A stretch of 51,222 nt of DNA from Pseudomonadota bacterium (GCA_021838715.1 JAKCCX010000015.1:1-51222), one strand, 5' to 3'; positions 25,922-34,984 are shown, numbered from the stretch's first letter. Notes: generated by a model from the letters alone, not told the origin. A program made the numbers and translations.

Positions 25922-26141
25922 CGCGTGACCGTGAAGAAAATCCGTGGCATGGCCCATGGCCGGAGCGATTTCCGGATGCGCTCGGCCGCCGCATGGCGGG
26001 AACGGCCGCGAGGGGCCGTCGAGGGGGGGTACGGCATTCCCTCGAGGCCGATCCTCCCGGACTCGTTCCGCAAGAAACGCCATCGTCGGAGCTGCGGTGT
26101 TGCGCAATGGGAAACGACCAGCATGGCGTGATTATCGACGA

Positions 26142-26414
26142 TTACGCCGCCGAACCGCCATCCGTCTCCACACCCGTCCCCGCCTCGGCGTCGGTGCGGG
26201 TCCGCTTTGCCCGCTTGGCCGCCGAAATGCATTCGGAAATGAATTTCCGCCGCACCGGGCCGTGCAGCCCCTTCGCGTGCGCCTGCTTGCTGCACTGGCC
26301 GAGCAGCGACGTGCGGTGGCGGTGGCGCTTGACGGGGTGGTCGGCCGCGGCGCTGCCGGCGGCGAAGCCCGCGACGGGCAGGACCAGCAGGGCGGTAGCC
26401 AGGATCTTTTTCAT
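26142..26414 (-). CDS. PsiF-repeat exported small protein
   Basis: A 90-residue protein with a Sec signal peptide (MKKILATALLVLPVAGFAAG, cleavage probably near AAA-DH). The mature part has one unit resembling the PsiF repeat: QCSKQAHAKGLHGPVRRKF then ISECISAA, matching the family's 'C...A..KgLkGd.R..Fms.CL' pattern, with two cysteines likely paired. The start has GGAG within AGAAGGAGAAGG. PsiF in E. coli is phosphate-starvation inducible and of unknown function. It sits between hprK and rapZ where no gene is usually found. Confidence 0.75.
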   Translation of the reverse strand: MKKILATALLVLPVAGFAAGSAAADHPVKRHRHRTSLLGQCSKQAHAKGLHGPVRRKFISECISAAKRAKRTRTDAEAGTGVETDGGSAA

Positions 26415-26535
26415 GATGCCTTCTCCTTCTCGGAAATCATTGCGAGGATGTCCACCCGTTTCGGGCGGGGAAAGGCATTGCAGCACCGGCCGGTGCGACG
26501 CGCACCGCCGGAAACGGTAGGCGCCGCGCAGGCGG

Positions 26536-27465
26536 TCAGGATTCCATCGCCTTGCGCTGGCGCTGCTGGAATTCCGCCAGGACGTCGATGCCCCGCAGTT
26601 TGAGGATCGTGGTCCGCACGGCGGCCTCGATCAGCACGGCGAGGTTGCGCCCGGCCGCGACCGGGATCATGACCTTGTGGATGTTGACGCCCAGCAACGA
26701 CTGCATCGTGTCGGACATGGGCAGGCGCTCCATGGTGTCGACGGCGCTGCGGCGGATGAGTTCGACGATCAGCAGCAGCTTCATCTTGCGGCGCACCGCG
26801 GTCTCGCCGAAGATCGCCCGGATGTCCAGCAGGCCCAGGCCGCGGACTTCCAGCAGGTTTGCCAGCAGCGGCGGACATCGGCCCTCGACCGTATTGGGTG
26901 CGATGCGCGCGAAGTCCACGACGTCGTCGGCCACCAGGCCGTGGCCGCGGCTGATCAACTCCAGCGCCAGTTCGCTTTTGCCCAGGCCGGACTCGCCGGC
27001 GATCAACACGCCCATGCCGAGCACGTCCATGAACACCCCGTGCATCGAACAGTGCGGCGCCAGCGCCTTGGCGAAGTAGATCCGCAGCACGTCGATCACC
27101 TCCGCCGCCGAGTGCGTGGTGGCGAACACCGGCAGCGGCGCCGCCTCGATCAGCGCCTGGGTTTCGGGCGGCAGGACGCGGCCTTCGGCGAGCACCATGC
27201 CGAGCAGCCCGCCCTCGATCAGTTCGTTGGTGAAATGGGTCCGCCGCGCGGCACTCATGCGCTCGATGTAGTCGATTTCGACTGCGCCGAGCACATGGAT
27301 CCGCCGCGGGTGGATGAGGTTCAGGTGCCCGACCAGCTCCGACGCGCCGCCGCCGGGGAAGGCGTCCTCGGGAATCGCCCGCGAGGCATGCGCCTCGCCG
27401 GAAATCCAGTGCAATCCCAGAAGTTCCCGGTTCTTCTCGAACAGGGCGCGCAGGGTGGCAGGCAT
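26536..27465 (-). CDS. hprK: HPr kinase/phosphorylase
   Basis: A 309-residue bifunctional enzyme that phosphorylates and dephosphorylates a serine of HPr. The N-terminal domain resembles MurE-type folds and includes LGAVEIDYIERM; the P-loop is GESGLGKSELALELI (residues ~155-169), and EVRGLGLLDIRAIFG is the HprK signature. LPVFATTHSAAEVIDVLR is also conserved. In betaproteobacteria hprK normally follows ptsN. Here it follows hpf by 81 bases with no ptsN between. No HPr gene is in the window. Confidence 0.94.
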   Translation of the reverse strand: MPATLRALFEKNRELLGLHWISGEAHASRAIPEDAFPGGGASELVGHLNLIHPRRIHVLGAVEIDYIERMSAARRTHFTNELIEGGLLGMVLAEGRVLPPETQALIEAAPLPVFATTHSAAEVIDVLRIYFAKALAPHCSMHGVFMDVLGMGVLIAGESGLGKSELALELISRGHGLVADDVVDFARIAPNTVEGRCPPLLANLLEVRGLGLLDIRAIFGETAVRRKMKLLLIVELIRRSAVDTMERLPMSDTMQSLLGVNIHKVMIPVAAGRNLAVLIEAAVRTTILKLRGIDVLAEFQQRQRKAMES

Positions 27466-27546
27466 TCCGGTTTCCTCTTTTGCGCCGCCCGCCCTTCGCG
27501 GCGAGGCGCGACGGCGGGACGGCCGGGACGTGATTGCGGAACCGCG

Positions 27547-27882
27547 CTATTCCTCGTTTTCCGCGGCCGGTTGATGCTTGATGGGGTCGTGCGGATAGTT
27601 CTTCTTCAGCCGGTCCCGGTGCTTGACGACCTGCCGGTCCAGCTTGTCCATCAGGCCGTCGATGGCCGCGTACAGGTCGCCGTCGACGGCTTCCGCATGC
27701 AATGCGGATCCGCTGACGCGCAGCGTGATTTCGGCCTTCTGGTGCAGTTTCTCCACGGACAGCTGCACGTCCGCTTCGATCACCTGGTCGAAGTGTCGTC
27801 GCACCTTTTCGAGCTTCTCTTCCACGTACCGACGCAGGGCCTCCGTGACTTCGATGTGATGGCCATGGATTGCGAATTTCAT
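27547..27882 (-). CDS. hpf: Ribosome hibernation-promoting factor, short form
   Basis: A 111-residue HPF/RaiA-type protein that binds the decoding site and helps form inactive 100S ribosomes in stationary phase. The N-terminal FAIHGHHIEVTEALRRYVEE and central basic helix DLYAAIDGLMDKLDRQVVKH match the family. There is no C-terminal dimerisation domain, so it is the short form usually encoded next to rpoN. It follows rpoN by 56 bases. Confidence 0.94.
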   Translation of the reverse strand: MKFAIHGHHIEVTEALRRYVEEKLEKVRRHFDQVIEADVQLSVEKLHQKAEITLRVSGSALHAEAVDGDLYAAIDGLMDKLDRQVVKHRDRLKKNYPHDPIKHQPAAENEE

Positions 27883-27938
27883 ACGGTCCCCTTTCTTTTC
27901 AGTCGGTAAAAGACGAACTCGCGTCCGTCGGAAATATC

Positions 27939-29540
27939 CTATATCGTCCGGCGCAAGGCGGCGGTCGGGATTTGCGTCTGTTCTCGATATTTCGCAACAG
28001 TTCTTCGGGCCACGACCATTCCCTGTTCCGCAAGCAATTGCGCAAGCCGGCTGTCGGAGAGCGGGTTGCGCTTGTCCTCGGCGTCGACGAGCTGGCGGAT
28101 CAGCGCGCGGATGGCGGTGCTGGACGCCTCGCCGCCCGCGTCCGTCGCGACGTGGCTGCCGAAGAAGTAGCGTAGCTCATATACGCCGAACGGCGTTTCC
28201 ATGTACTTGTTCGAGGTGACCCGCGAAACCGTGGATTCGTGCAGGTCCAGGGTTTCGGCGATCTCCCGCAGCACCAGCGGCCGCATCGCGATCGCGCCGT
28301 AGGTGAAAAACCGGCTCTGGCGGTCGACGATGGCCTGCGCGACCCGTTCGATGGTCTGGAAGCGCTGCCGCAGGTTGCGGATCAGCCAGCGCGCGTCCTG
28401 CAGGCGCGTCGCCCAGTCGGCGGCGCCGGCCGCGGCGCCCGGCGCCGCCTCCCCGGCTGCGCCGCCCGTGCCGGCGGTTCCCGTCGGCGCCGCCGTCTTG
28501 GGATGGTGTTCCGTCCGCAGGATCGTCGCGTACGCGGTGTTGATGCGCAAGCGCGGCATCACCTCCGGGTTTAGCCGCGCCACCCAGCGCCCGCCGGCAC
28601 GGCGCACGAAGATGTCGGGCACGACGTAATCGGAGGCCGTCGCGGCGAAGCCCACGCCCGGATACGGGTTGAGGCCGCGGATGCAGAGGTGCGCGGCGCG
28701 CAGCAGGTCGTCGTCGACGCCCAGCAGCCTGCGCAGCCTGGGAAAATCCCGCGCCGCGAGCAGCGGCAGGTGGTCGCGAACGATCACCCGCGCCACTTCG
28801 AGGACGCGGCGCGCGCGCGCGCCTTCGGGATCCTCCCGGGTGCCGAGCGCCTGCAGGCGCGCATCGATCTGCAGGCTCATGCACTCGGATGCGTTGCGCG
28901 CGGCGACGCCCGGAGGGTCGAAGCTCTGCAGCAGGCGCAGGGCGGTGAGCAGCTCCTGCTCGTCGAAGCCGTCCTGCGGGTCGGCCATCGCCAGCAGGTC
29001 GTCCAGCGACACGCCGAGATAGCCGTTGTCGTCGACCGCCTCGATCAGGCCCAGGATGATCGCGCGGTCGCGATCGGTCGCCGTCGTCGTGCCGAGCTGC
29101 ATCCGCAGATGGTCGCGCAGGGTCGGCGCCGCGGTGGCCCAGTCCTGCGGCCGCTCCCCGCTGTCGTCATCGGTCGCCCGCGCCGTGGTCTGGGCCTCCG
29201 GCAGCCAGGACTCGGCCTCCCCCGGCGCGTTGTCGCGATCGCCGTCGGCCGCCGGTTCGGTGCCTTGCCCGGCAGGCTCGGTTCCGCTGCCTTCGCCGCC
29301 GCCTTCGCCACCCCCGGCGTCCGCCGTCGTCGGCGCCTGCAGGATCGAGCCGTCCGCACCCAGGCGCAGATGGCCCGAAAGCGGGTCGTCCTCGCGCTCC
29401 AGCAAGGGGTTTTCCTGCAGGGCCTGCTCGACCTCCTGGTTCAGTTCCAGTGTCGAGAGCTGCAGCAGACGGATCGACTGCTGCAACTGGGGGGTCAGCG
29501 TCAGTTGTTGCGAGAGGCGGAGCTGAAGTCCCGGTTTCAC
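27939..29540 (-). CDS. rpoN: RNA polymerase sigma-54 factor RpoN
   Basis: A 533-residue sigma-54. The glutamine- and leucine-rich activator-interacting region is at the N-terminus (LSQQLTLTPQLQQSIRLLQL, residues ~9-28), the core-binding domain follows, a helix-turn-helix lies around LDLHESTVSRVTSNKYM, and the RpoN box ARRTVAKYRE is near the end. The protein is about 50 residues longer than usual because of a Gly/Glu/Ala-rich linker (residues ~65-130) and an Ala/Gly insert of about 25 residues before WATRLQDARWLI. The start is a GTG at 29540. It follows lptB by 14 bases. Confidence 0.96.
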   Translation of the reverse strand: MKPGLQLRLSQQLTLTPQLQQSIRLLQLSTLELNQEVEQALQENPLLEREDDPLSGHLRLGADGSILQAPTTADAGGGEGGGEGSGTEPAGQGTEPAADGDRDNAPGEAESWLPEAQTTARATDDDSGERPQDWATAAPTLRDHLRMQLGTTTATDRDRAIILGLIEAVDDNGYLGVSLDDLLAMADPQDGFDEQELLTALRLLQSFDPPGVAARNASECMSLQIDARLQALGTREDPEGARARRVLEVARVIVRDHLPLLAARDFPRLRRLLGVDDDLLRAAHLCIRGLNPYPGVGFAATASDYVVPDIFVRRAGGRWVARLNPEVMPRLRINTAYATILRTEHHPKTAAPTGTAGTGGAAGEAAPGAAAGAADWATRLQDARWLIRNLRQRFQTIERVAQAIVDRQSRFFTYGAIAMRPLVLREIAETLDLHESTVSRVTSNKYMETPFGVYELRYFFGSHVATDAGGEASSTAIRALIRQLVDAEDKRNPLSDSRLAQLLAEQGMVVARRTVAKYREQTQIPTAALRRTI

Positions 29541-29554
29541 CGTGTGCGCTGCCG

Positions 29555-30379
29555 TCAGAGTCGGAAGTGGTCGCCGAGGTACACGCGCCGGACCGCGGGG
29601 TCGTCGACGATCTCGTCGGGTCGTCCCTCCGCCAGCACCTGTCCCTCGTTGATGATGTACGCGTGGTCGCAGATGCCCAGCGTCTCCCGGACGTTGTGGT
29701 CGGTGACCAGGACGCCGATGCCGCGCTGCTTGAGAAAGCGCACGATGCGCTGGATCTCGATCACCGCGATCGGGTCAACGCCTGCGAACGGTTCGTCGAG
29801 GAGGATGAAGCGCGGCCGCGAGGCCAGGGCCCGCGCGATTTCCACCCGCCGCCGTTCGCCGCCGGACAGGCTCAGCGCCGGATTGGTGCGAAGCTCCTCG
29901 ATCTGCAGATCGGCCAGCAGCTCGCGCAGCCGGTCCGCGATCTCCGTCGCGGACAGCGCGGCGCCGTCCTTGCCGATCTGTAGCTCGAGGACGGCGCGGA
30001 TGTTCTCTTCCACCGTCAGCTTGCGGAACACCGACGCTTCCTGCGGCAGATAGGACAGGCCCATGCGCGCCCGCCGATGGATGGGAAGGTGGGTGATCGG
30101 GTGGCCGTCGAGCGTGATGGTGCCCGAATCGAGCGGGACGAGGCCCACGACCATGTAGAAGCAGGTGGTCTTGCCCGCGCCGTTGGGTCCTAGCAATCCG
30201 ACCACGCTGCCGGCCTCGACCCGCAGCGACACGTCCTTGACGACCTGCCGCTTGCCGTAGCGCTTGGCGAGGTTCCGCACCACGAGTTCGGCCGGCGCCG
30301 GCGCCGATTCTCCGCCGGCGGGCTGCCGCGCTTCGTCGGTGGCGATGGCAACGCCGGGTTCGGCCGCTGCGCTGCTCAT
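29555..30379 (-). CDS. lptB: LPS export ABC transporter ATPase LptB
   Basis: A 274-residue ABC ATPase powering lipopolysaccharide extraction from the inner membrane with LptFG and LptC. Walker A is [14 protein letters not shown], the Q-loop YLPQEASVF, the signature [15 protein letters not shown], Walker [17 protein letters not shown], and the switch [10 protein letters not shown], all canonical. About 30 extra residues precede the domain (Ala/Glu/Pro-rich). The start overlaps the lptA stop (ATGA). rpoN follows, as in most proteobacteria. Confidence 0.96.
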   Translation of the reverse strand: MSSAAAEPGVAIATDEARQPAGGESAPAPAELVVRNLAKRYGKRQVVKDVSLRVEAGSVVGLLGPNGAGKTTCFYMVVGLVPLDSGTITLDGHPITHLPIHRRARMGLSYLPQEASVFRKLTVEENIRAVLELQIGKDGAALSATEIADRLRELLADLQIEELRTNPALSLSGGERRRVEIARALASRPRFILLDEPFAGVDPIAVIEIQRIVRFLKQRGIGVLVTDHNVRETLGICDHAYIINEGQVLAEGRPDEIVDDPAVRRVYLGDHFRL

Positions 30380-31179
30380 TTGCCGCCTTCCGTGGCCGTT
30401 GCGGCCGGGACGGCGGACGCCTTCGCAGGTGCGGTGGCCGCTCCCGCGGGAACGGCAGGCGCTCTTGCGGGTGCTGCGGATGTCCCCGCAGGTGCGGCGG
30501 AGGGTGTCGCCGGGATGGCGGCGGATGCCGCCGCGGCGGGGGATGTCTCCGCCGGACGCAGCCCGACCGCCTGGGACGTCCCGGCAACCGCGGGGCCGCG
30601 CGGGGCGATCCGGATGTGGACCCGCCCATCGCCGGTGCCGGATTTGCCGCTCGTCACGTCGTAGGTGGCGTCGCGTTCGTTGTAGACGATGCGGGCTCCC
30701 TGCAATTCGTCCTGCAGCACGCCGTTGTCGAACCGCTTGACGATCGCGTTGCCCGTCATGATCACCTTGTCGCTCTTGTCGTCGTAGTCGATCCGCTCGG
30801 CGGCGCCATCGATCGTCGAGACCACTCCCGGCCGCACCGGGTCGCGCCGCTCGTGGTACCGCGCGAGGTTTCCCGGATCGGCGGTCGCGACGTAATGCTG
30901 ATACCCCTCCGGATCCTGCCGGTGCACCATGCGGTCGCCGGTCAGGCGCATCGTGCCCTTGACCAGCAGGACGTGGCCGGTCAGCACTTCGACCTGGGTC
31001 AGGTCGTCGAGGGTGGAGTGGTCGGCGGTGACGTAGGCTTCCTTGTTGCGGTCCGCCCGCTCGGCATGGGCCGGCGCCATCACCAAGGTCGCCCATGCCA
31101 GCGCGCACGCACAGGCCGCGGCCCGGGCGCGGCTCCGCCGGGGGCATCCGGCGGTCGGATCGCGATCGGTGTGCGTCAT
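30376..31179 (-). CDS. lptA: LPS periplasmic transport protein LptA
   Basis: A 267-residue periplasmic bridge protein with a signal peptide (basic start, then [18 protein letters not shown]). The beta-jellyroll OstA/LptA domain spans residues ~45-200: [35 protein letters not shown] and [16 protein letters not shown] are characteristic. The last ~60 residues are an Ala/Pro/Thr-rich low-complexity tail ([16 protein letters not shown]) not found in E. coli LptA. Overlaps lptC and lptB by four bases on each side. Confidence 0.93.
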   Translation of the reverse strand: MTHTDRDPTAGCPRRSRARAAACACALAWATLVMAPAHAERADRNKEAYVTADHSTLDDLTQVEVLTGHVLLVKGTMRLTGDRMVHRQDPEGYQHYVATADPGNLARYHERRDPVRPGVVSTIDGAAERIDYDDKSDKVIMTGNAIVKRFDNGVLQDELQGARIVYNERDATYDVTSGKSGTGDGRVHIRIAPRGPAVAGTSQAVGLRPAETSPAAAASAAIPATPSAAPAGTSAAPARAPAVPAGAATAPAKASAVPAATATEGGK

Positions 31180-31751
31180 GGGTTCTCCCGCGGCGGGAAC
31201 CGGCCGGCGACCTTGGAATGCAGGACCATCCGGTCGGTGATGTTGTTGTAGTCCATGCCGACCGCCTGCAGATGCGACGCGCCGCTGTCGATCGTGACGG
31301 GATGCTCCGTCTGCATGCGATCCTGGTCCGGGATCACCAGCATTTCCTCCGTCTCCATGCGCAAGGGGGGGCGTGTGGCGGTGCCGGCCCGGGTGGCGAC
31401 GACGTGGCCGCGCATGTCCACCGTTTCGAAATCGTTGACCGTATGCGCCGTGTCCGACGCCACCTCCAGCTGCGGCCGGTCCGGCCGCAGGCTCACGGCG
31501 CGCGGATGCAGGAGATCGGCGTCGTCGGTCTCGTCGTAGTGGGTGACCTTGTCGGCGAACACGCGCATGTTCGGCCGTCCTTGCGCATCGAATTCGGTGA
31601 GCACGACGTTGTCGGCGTAAAAGTCGACCCGGCCGATCCGGCCCACGTCCCGCACCGAGCCCGCGCGCAGATCGCCGGCGTACCAGTAGCTCATCACGAG
31701 GACCGTGCCGAGAATGGCGACCGCGACCCAGCTTGCGATTCGTTCGCCCAT
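31176..31751 (-). CDS. lptC: LPS export protein LptC
   Basis: A 191-residue bitopic inner-membrane protein that passes LPS from LptB2FG to LptA. One N-terminal membrane helix ([19 protein letters not shown]) precedes a beta-jellyroll domain; [19 protein letters not shown] and [12 protein letters not shown] fit the LptC pattern, and the C-terminus contains [20 protein letters not shown]. It begins seven bases after kdsC and overlaps lptA. Confidence 0.92.
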   Translation of the reverse strand: MGERIASWVAVAILGTVLVMSYWYAGDLRAGSVRDVGRIGRVDFYADNVVLTEFDAQGRPNMRVFADKVTHYDETDDADLLHPRAVSLRPDRPQLEVASDTAHTVNDFETVDMRGHVVATRAGTATRPPLRMETEEMLVIPDQDRMQTEHPVTIDSGASHLQAVGMDYNNITDRMVLHSKVAGRFPPRENP

Positions 31752-31758
31752 CGCCCGC

Positions 31759-32331
31759 TCACACCCACTCCCGCAGCAGCGGCTCCAGACGACCCTGCGC
31801 CTTCAGCACGAACTGCGCGAGATCGCGGACGGCGCCGCGTCCGCCGGGTGACGGTGCGACCCAGTGCACCCGGTCGCGCACCTCCGGCAAGGCGTCCGCC
31901 GGCGCGGCGGCAAACCCGGCGAGCGCGAGCGCGGACAGGTCGATCCAGTCGTCGCCCATGTAGGCGCATTCCCGCGGCGCGATGCCGGCATCGGCCGAAA
32001 TGCGCTCCAAGGCGGCGCGCTTGTCGTCCTGGCCTTGCAGGACGCGGGCGATCCCGAGATCCTTGGCGCGGGCGGTGACGATGCCCGAGCTGCGCCCGGT
32101 GATGATCGCCATTTCGATGCCGGCCTGCCGCAGCAGGCGGATGCCGAACCCATCCCGCACGTCGAACGCCTTGAGCGCCTCGCCGCGGCTGTCGAAATAG
32201 AGGCGCCCGTCGGTCAGCACGCCATCGACGTCGAAGGCGACGAGGCGGACGCGCGCCGCCCGGCGGGCCGGCGAGAGCCGTTCCGAGGCCGGCGATTTCG
32301 CCGCCCGAGCGTCGGTGCCGCGGGTTGCCAT
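31759..32331 (-). CDS. kdsC: 3-deoxy-D-manno-octulosonate 8-phosphate phosphatase
   Basis: A 190-residue HAD-superfamily phosphatase of the Kdo pathway. FDVDGVLTDGRLYF contains the nucleophile and acid/base aspartates; AIITGRSSGIV is motif II, and YMGDDWIDLSAL motif IV. The small size and absence of a cap domain are typical of KdsC tetramers. The ATG at 32331 overlaps the kdsD stop (TGATG). A Lys/Ala-rich N-terminal extension of about 25 residues precedes the domain. Confidence 0.95.
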   Translation of the reverse strand: MATRGTDARAAKSPASERLSPARRAARVRLVAFDVDGVLTDGRLYFDSRGEALKAFDVRDGFGIRLLRQAGIEMAIITGRSSGIVTARAKDLGIARVLQGQDDKRAALERISADAGIAPRECAYMGDDWIDLSALALAGFAAAPADALPEVRDRVHWVAPSPGGRGAVRDLAQFVLKAQGRLEPLLREWV

Positions 32332-33347
32332 CAAATGACCTTTGCCGCCATCAGGTCGTGCATGTGCAGGGCGCCCTGTACGCGCCCCGTCGCATCGACG
32401 ACGAGCAACTGGTTCTTGCGCCCGGCTTCGAGCATCTGCGCGGCTTCCGCCGCCAGGGCGTCGGCGGTGATGGTGAGGGGGGTGCGCGTCATCACGTCGG
32501 CGACACGGGTCGCCCGGACGTCGGCGCCGGCTTCGAGCAGGCGGCGCAGGTCGCCGTCGGTGAAGATCCCCGCCAGGCTCCCGTCGGGTTCCACGACCGC
32601 GGTCATGCCGAGCTGCTTGTCCGAAATCTCGTGCAGGGCGTCCATCACCGTCGCGTCCCGGCCGACCGTGGGAATCGCGGCGCCGGTGCGCATGACGTCG
32701 GCCACGCGGGTCAACAGCTTCCTGCCGAGTGTGCCGCCGGGATGGGAGCGCGCGAAATCCTGCGCACCGAACCCGCGGACGTCGAGGCAGGCGATCGCCA
32801 GCGCGTCGCCCATCGCCAGCATCGCCGCCGTCGAGGAGGTCGGCGCCAGGTTCAGCGGGCAGGCTTCGCGCTCGACGCGGCAGTCGAGGTGGACATCCGC
32901 GGCCTGCGCCAGTGGCGATCGGCTCGAACCGGTCATCGCGATCAGCGGCGTCCCTTCCCGCTTGACGATCGGCACGATGGTCATCAGTTCCGGCGAGTTT
33001 CCGGAATTGGACAGCCCGATCACGACGTCCGCGGGGGTGATCATTCCGAGGTCACCGTGCGCCGCCTCGGCGGCGTGCACGAACATCGCCGGCGTGCCGG
33101 TCGATGCCAGGGTGGCGGCGATCTTGCGGCCGATGTGTCCGCTTTTGCCGATGCCGCTCACGACGACCCGGCCGCGGCAGGCCAGCAGCAGGTTGACCGC
33201 GTCGAGGAACGCCTGGTCGAGGCGGTCGCCAAGGGCGGCCACCGCCTGCGCTTCGATCTCGATCACGGAACGTGCCAGCGCCACGGCCGAGGGTCCGGCC
33301 CGGCCGGCGGCGCCTTGTGCGGAAGGGGCGTGAGAGGAATTCGTCAT
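32331..33347 (-). CDS. kdsD: Arabinose-5-phosphate isomerase KdsD
   Basis: A 338-residue enzyme converting ribulose-5-phosphate to arabinose-5-phosphate, the first committed step to Kdo. The SIS domain has VVVSGIGKSGHIGRKIAATL and LSNSGNSPELM; two CBS domains follow from about residue 215 (VADVMRTGAAIPTV and VADVMTRTPLTIT). It opens the long kds-lpt-rpoN operon on the minus strand and is divergent from the BPSS1780-type gene across 229 bases, in which no gene is seen. Confidence 0.95.
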   Translation of the reverse strand: MTNSSHAPSAQGAAGRAGPSAVALARSVIEIEAQAVAALGDRLDQAFLDAVNLLLACRGRVVVSGIGKSGHIGRKIAATLASTGTPAMFVHAAEAAHGDLGMITPADVVIGLSNSGNSPELMTIVPIVKREGTPLIAMTGSSRSPLAQAADVHLDCRVEREACPLNLAPTSSTAAMLAMGDALAIACLDVRGFGAQDFARSHPGGTLGRKLLTRVADVMRTGAAIPTVGRDATVMDALHEISDKQLGMTAVVEPDGSLAGIFTDGDLRRLLEAGADVRATRVADVMTRTPLTITADALAAEAAQMLEAGRKNQLLVVDATGRVQGALHMHDLMAAKVI

Positions 33348-33576
33348 GGTTGTCCGGGGAATCCGGTCGTCGATCATACTCCGCCGGACCCGGTCATTGG
33401 CACGGGAATTGCTGCGATTTCCCGGACGACGCCGCGGTCCGCGGACGTCCCGGATTCCATTTGACCGGCCTGCCGCCGTCTGCGACGATTCGCCCGTCTC
33501 GGCGAACCCGCATCCGCCTCTGCCGTTCCCGCGCCCGGGGAACCCGTCCGAAACCGTCGAGAGAAAGCGCCGCACC

Positions 33577-34416
33577 GTGCCGATCCCTTCGTCCTGCCCG
33601 GAAATCCTGCTCGCCCCGCGCGTGCCCGCCCTGCGCGGCATCGCCTGGTGGACCGAGTCCGTCTCATGGTTGTTCCGGGGCATCGCAGGCATCGGGGTGT
33701 GGGTCGGGATGCTGCTCATCCTGTTCGGTTCGCTGGCGCTGCTGCACCTCATCCCGTACCTGGGATTCCTGGTGTCCCATCTGCTGTTTTTCGTGTTCAC
33801 CGGCGGGCTCATGGTCGCGGCCGACAAGACCGCGCGCGGTCAGACGCCGACGTTCTCCGACCTGTTCGCCGGATTCGGACCCAAGGGCGGAGCGCTCCTG
33901 GGCGCGGCGCTCGTGCTGCTCGTGGCGAGCATCGGCGCCACCGCGGTCGTCGCCCTGATCGGCGTCGGCAGTTACTTCGATGCGATGTTCCACGGCGCCG
34001 GCCATTTCGCTCCGGATTCGCTTCCGGATCTCTCCGGCGCCGCCACCGGGTCGACGATGATGACCCTGGGCTGGCGCACGTTCGGGCTGGTCGTCCTCGC
34101 GCTGGTGCTCTACCTGCCGATCACCATGGCCAGCTGGCTTGCGCCGGCACTCATCATGCTGCGTGATGCCGCGCCCGGCGAGGCGCTGCGGCTCAGCCTG
34201 CGCGCCGGCTGGCGCAACGGCTCGGCGCTGACCATGTATGGCCTGTTCGCGATCGGACTGGCGCTGCTCGCCACCCTGCCGGTGCTCGTCGGCTGGCTCT
34301 TTTTCGGTCCGCTGGCCTACCTGTCGACCTATGCCGCGTCCCGCGACCTGTTCGAATGCGAGCGCGGGGACTGGGACGACGAAGAGGGCGAGGTGGTCGC
34401 GGAACTTCTCGACTGA
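33577..34416 (+). CDS. BPSS1780-type integral membrane protein
   Basis: A 279-residue membrane protein with six or so hydrophobic segments. The opening VPALRGIAWWTESVSWLFRG resembles the 'vpa.rGl.Wl...w.lF...p' start of the BPSS1780 family of Burkholderiales membrane proteins. It is rich in Gly/Leu/Ala and ends with an acidic cytoplasmic tail (WDDEEGEVVAELLD). The GTG at 33577 is chosen because GAGAGAAAG lies upstream; the frame extends further but without conserved features. Function unknown. Confidence 0.75.
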   Translation: MPIPSSCPEILLAPRVPALRGIAWWTESVSWLFRGIAGIGVWVGMLLILFGSLALLHLIPYLGFLVSHLLFFVFTGGLMVAADKTARGQTPTFSDLFAGFGPKGGALLGAALVLLVASIGATAVVALIGVGSYFDAMFHGAGHFAPDSLPDLSGAATGSTMMTLGWRTFGLVVLALVLYLPITMASWLAPALIMLRDAAPGEALRLSLRAGWRNGSALTMYGLFAIGLALLATLPVLVGWLFFGPLAYLSTYAASRDLFECERGDWDDEEGEVVAELLD

Positions 34417-34456
34417 GCCGCGCCCGCCTTCCGTCGCCCCGGCCGGGGCCGAAGGT

Positions 34457-34786
34457 TCAGTAGCCGCCCTTGCCGTATGGTTTCGGCAGGCCGGCGATAC
34501 GCACGCCCTGCTTGGCCGGCCCCATGGGGAACAGGTCGTAGAGCCGCTTGCTGTCGCAGCCCTCGAGGATTTCGCCCACGTCCTTCAGCATGGCCCGGAA
34601 ATTGGGGGTATGTCCTTCCTGGCGGAATTGGTCCTGCAGGTAGCGGATGACCGTCCAGTGATCGTCGGTCAACTCCACTCCTTCGGCCGCTGCGATGGCC
34701 GTGCATGCGGCGTCCGAGAAGTCCGGCTCGAGCAGATAGCCCTCCTCGTCCGCTGCCACCGTCCTGCCGTCGATCATGTATTCCAT
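34457..34786 (-). CDS. DsrC/TusE-family protein lacking the conserved cysteines
   Basis: A 109-residue member of the DsrC/TusE/RspA family. WTVIRYLQDQFRQEGHTPNF and LYDLFPMGPAKQG are family hallmarks. In DsrC the C-terminal arm reads about GPAKGACKLAGLPKPTGCV with two redox cysteines, and TusE keeps the last one. Here the arm is GPAKQGVRIAGLPKPYGKGGY, with neither cysteine. The protein therefore cannot carry persulfide or trisulfide at these positions and is closest to the cysteine-free RspA-type members, for which regulatory roles have been suggested. The ATG has GGAG upstream. No dsrAB or tusBCD genes are in the window. Confidence 0.85.
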   Translation of the reverse strand: MEYMIDGRTVAADEEGYLLEPDFSDAACTAIAAAEGVELTDDHWTVIRYLQDQFRQEGHTPNFRAMLKDVGEILEGCDSKRLYDLFPMGPAKQGVRIAGLPKPYGKGGY

Positions 34787-34984
34787 GGCGTCGTCTCCTG
34801 TCTCGCAAATCGAGACGCCGATTAACGAGCCGGACGGACGCCCCGTCAACACCCGGCACGGGGTATGCGCGACGCTACCCGCGCGGGGGACGGGCGCTGC
34901 CATGGTCTTTCCGCGTCGACCGGCGCCTGTCGGCCGTCGGGGCGCGGCCAGGCCGCGTGCGGTCAAGCCCGATCAGGCCAGCGG

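Noticed and set aside
25922-26141. A small gene or longer rapZ N-terminus
   Set aside because: The frame is open upstream of rapZ, but the extra residues resemble no RapZ sequence and the ATG at 25921 gives the normal length.
26493-26509. Intrinsic terminator after hprK (7-base-pair stem, three-base loop)
   Set aside because: The hairpin CGGTGCG-ACG-CGCACCG is real, but it is short and has no T-run, so termination is not supported.
30376-31179. Second gene inside the lptA tail
   Set aside because: The plus-strand Ala/Gly/Val-rich frame is the reverse of the Ala/Pro tail codons and has no independent support.
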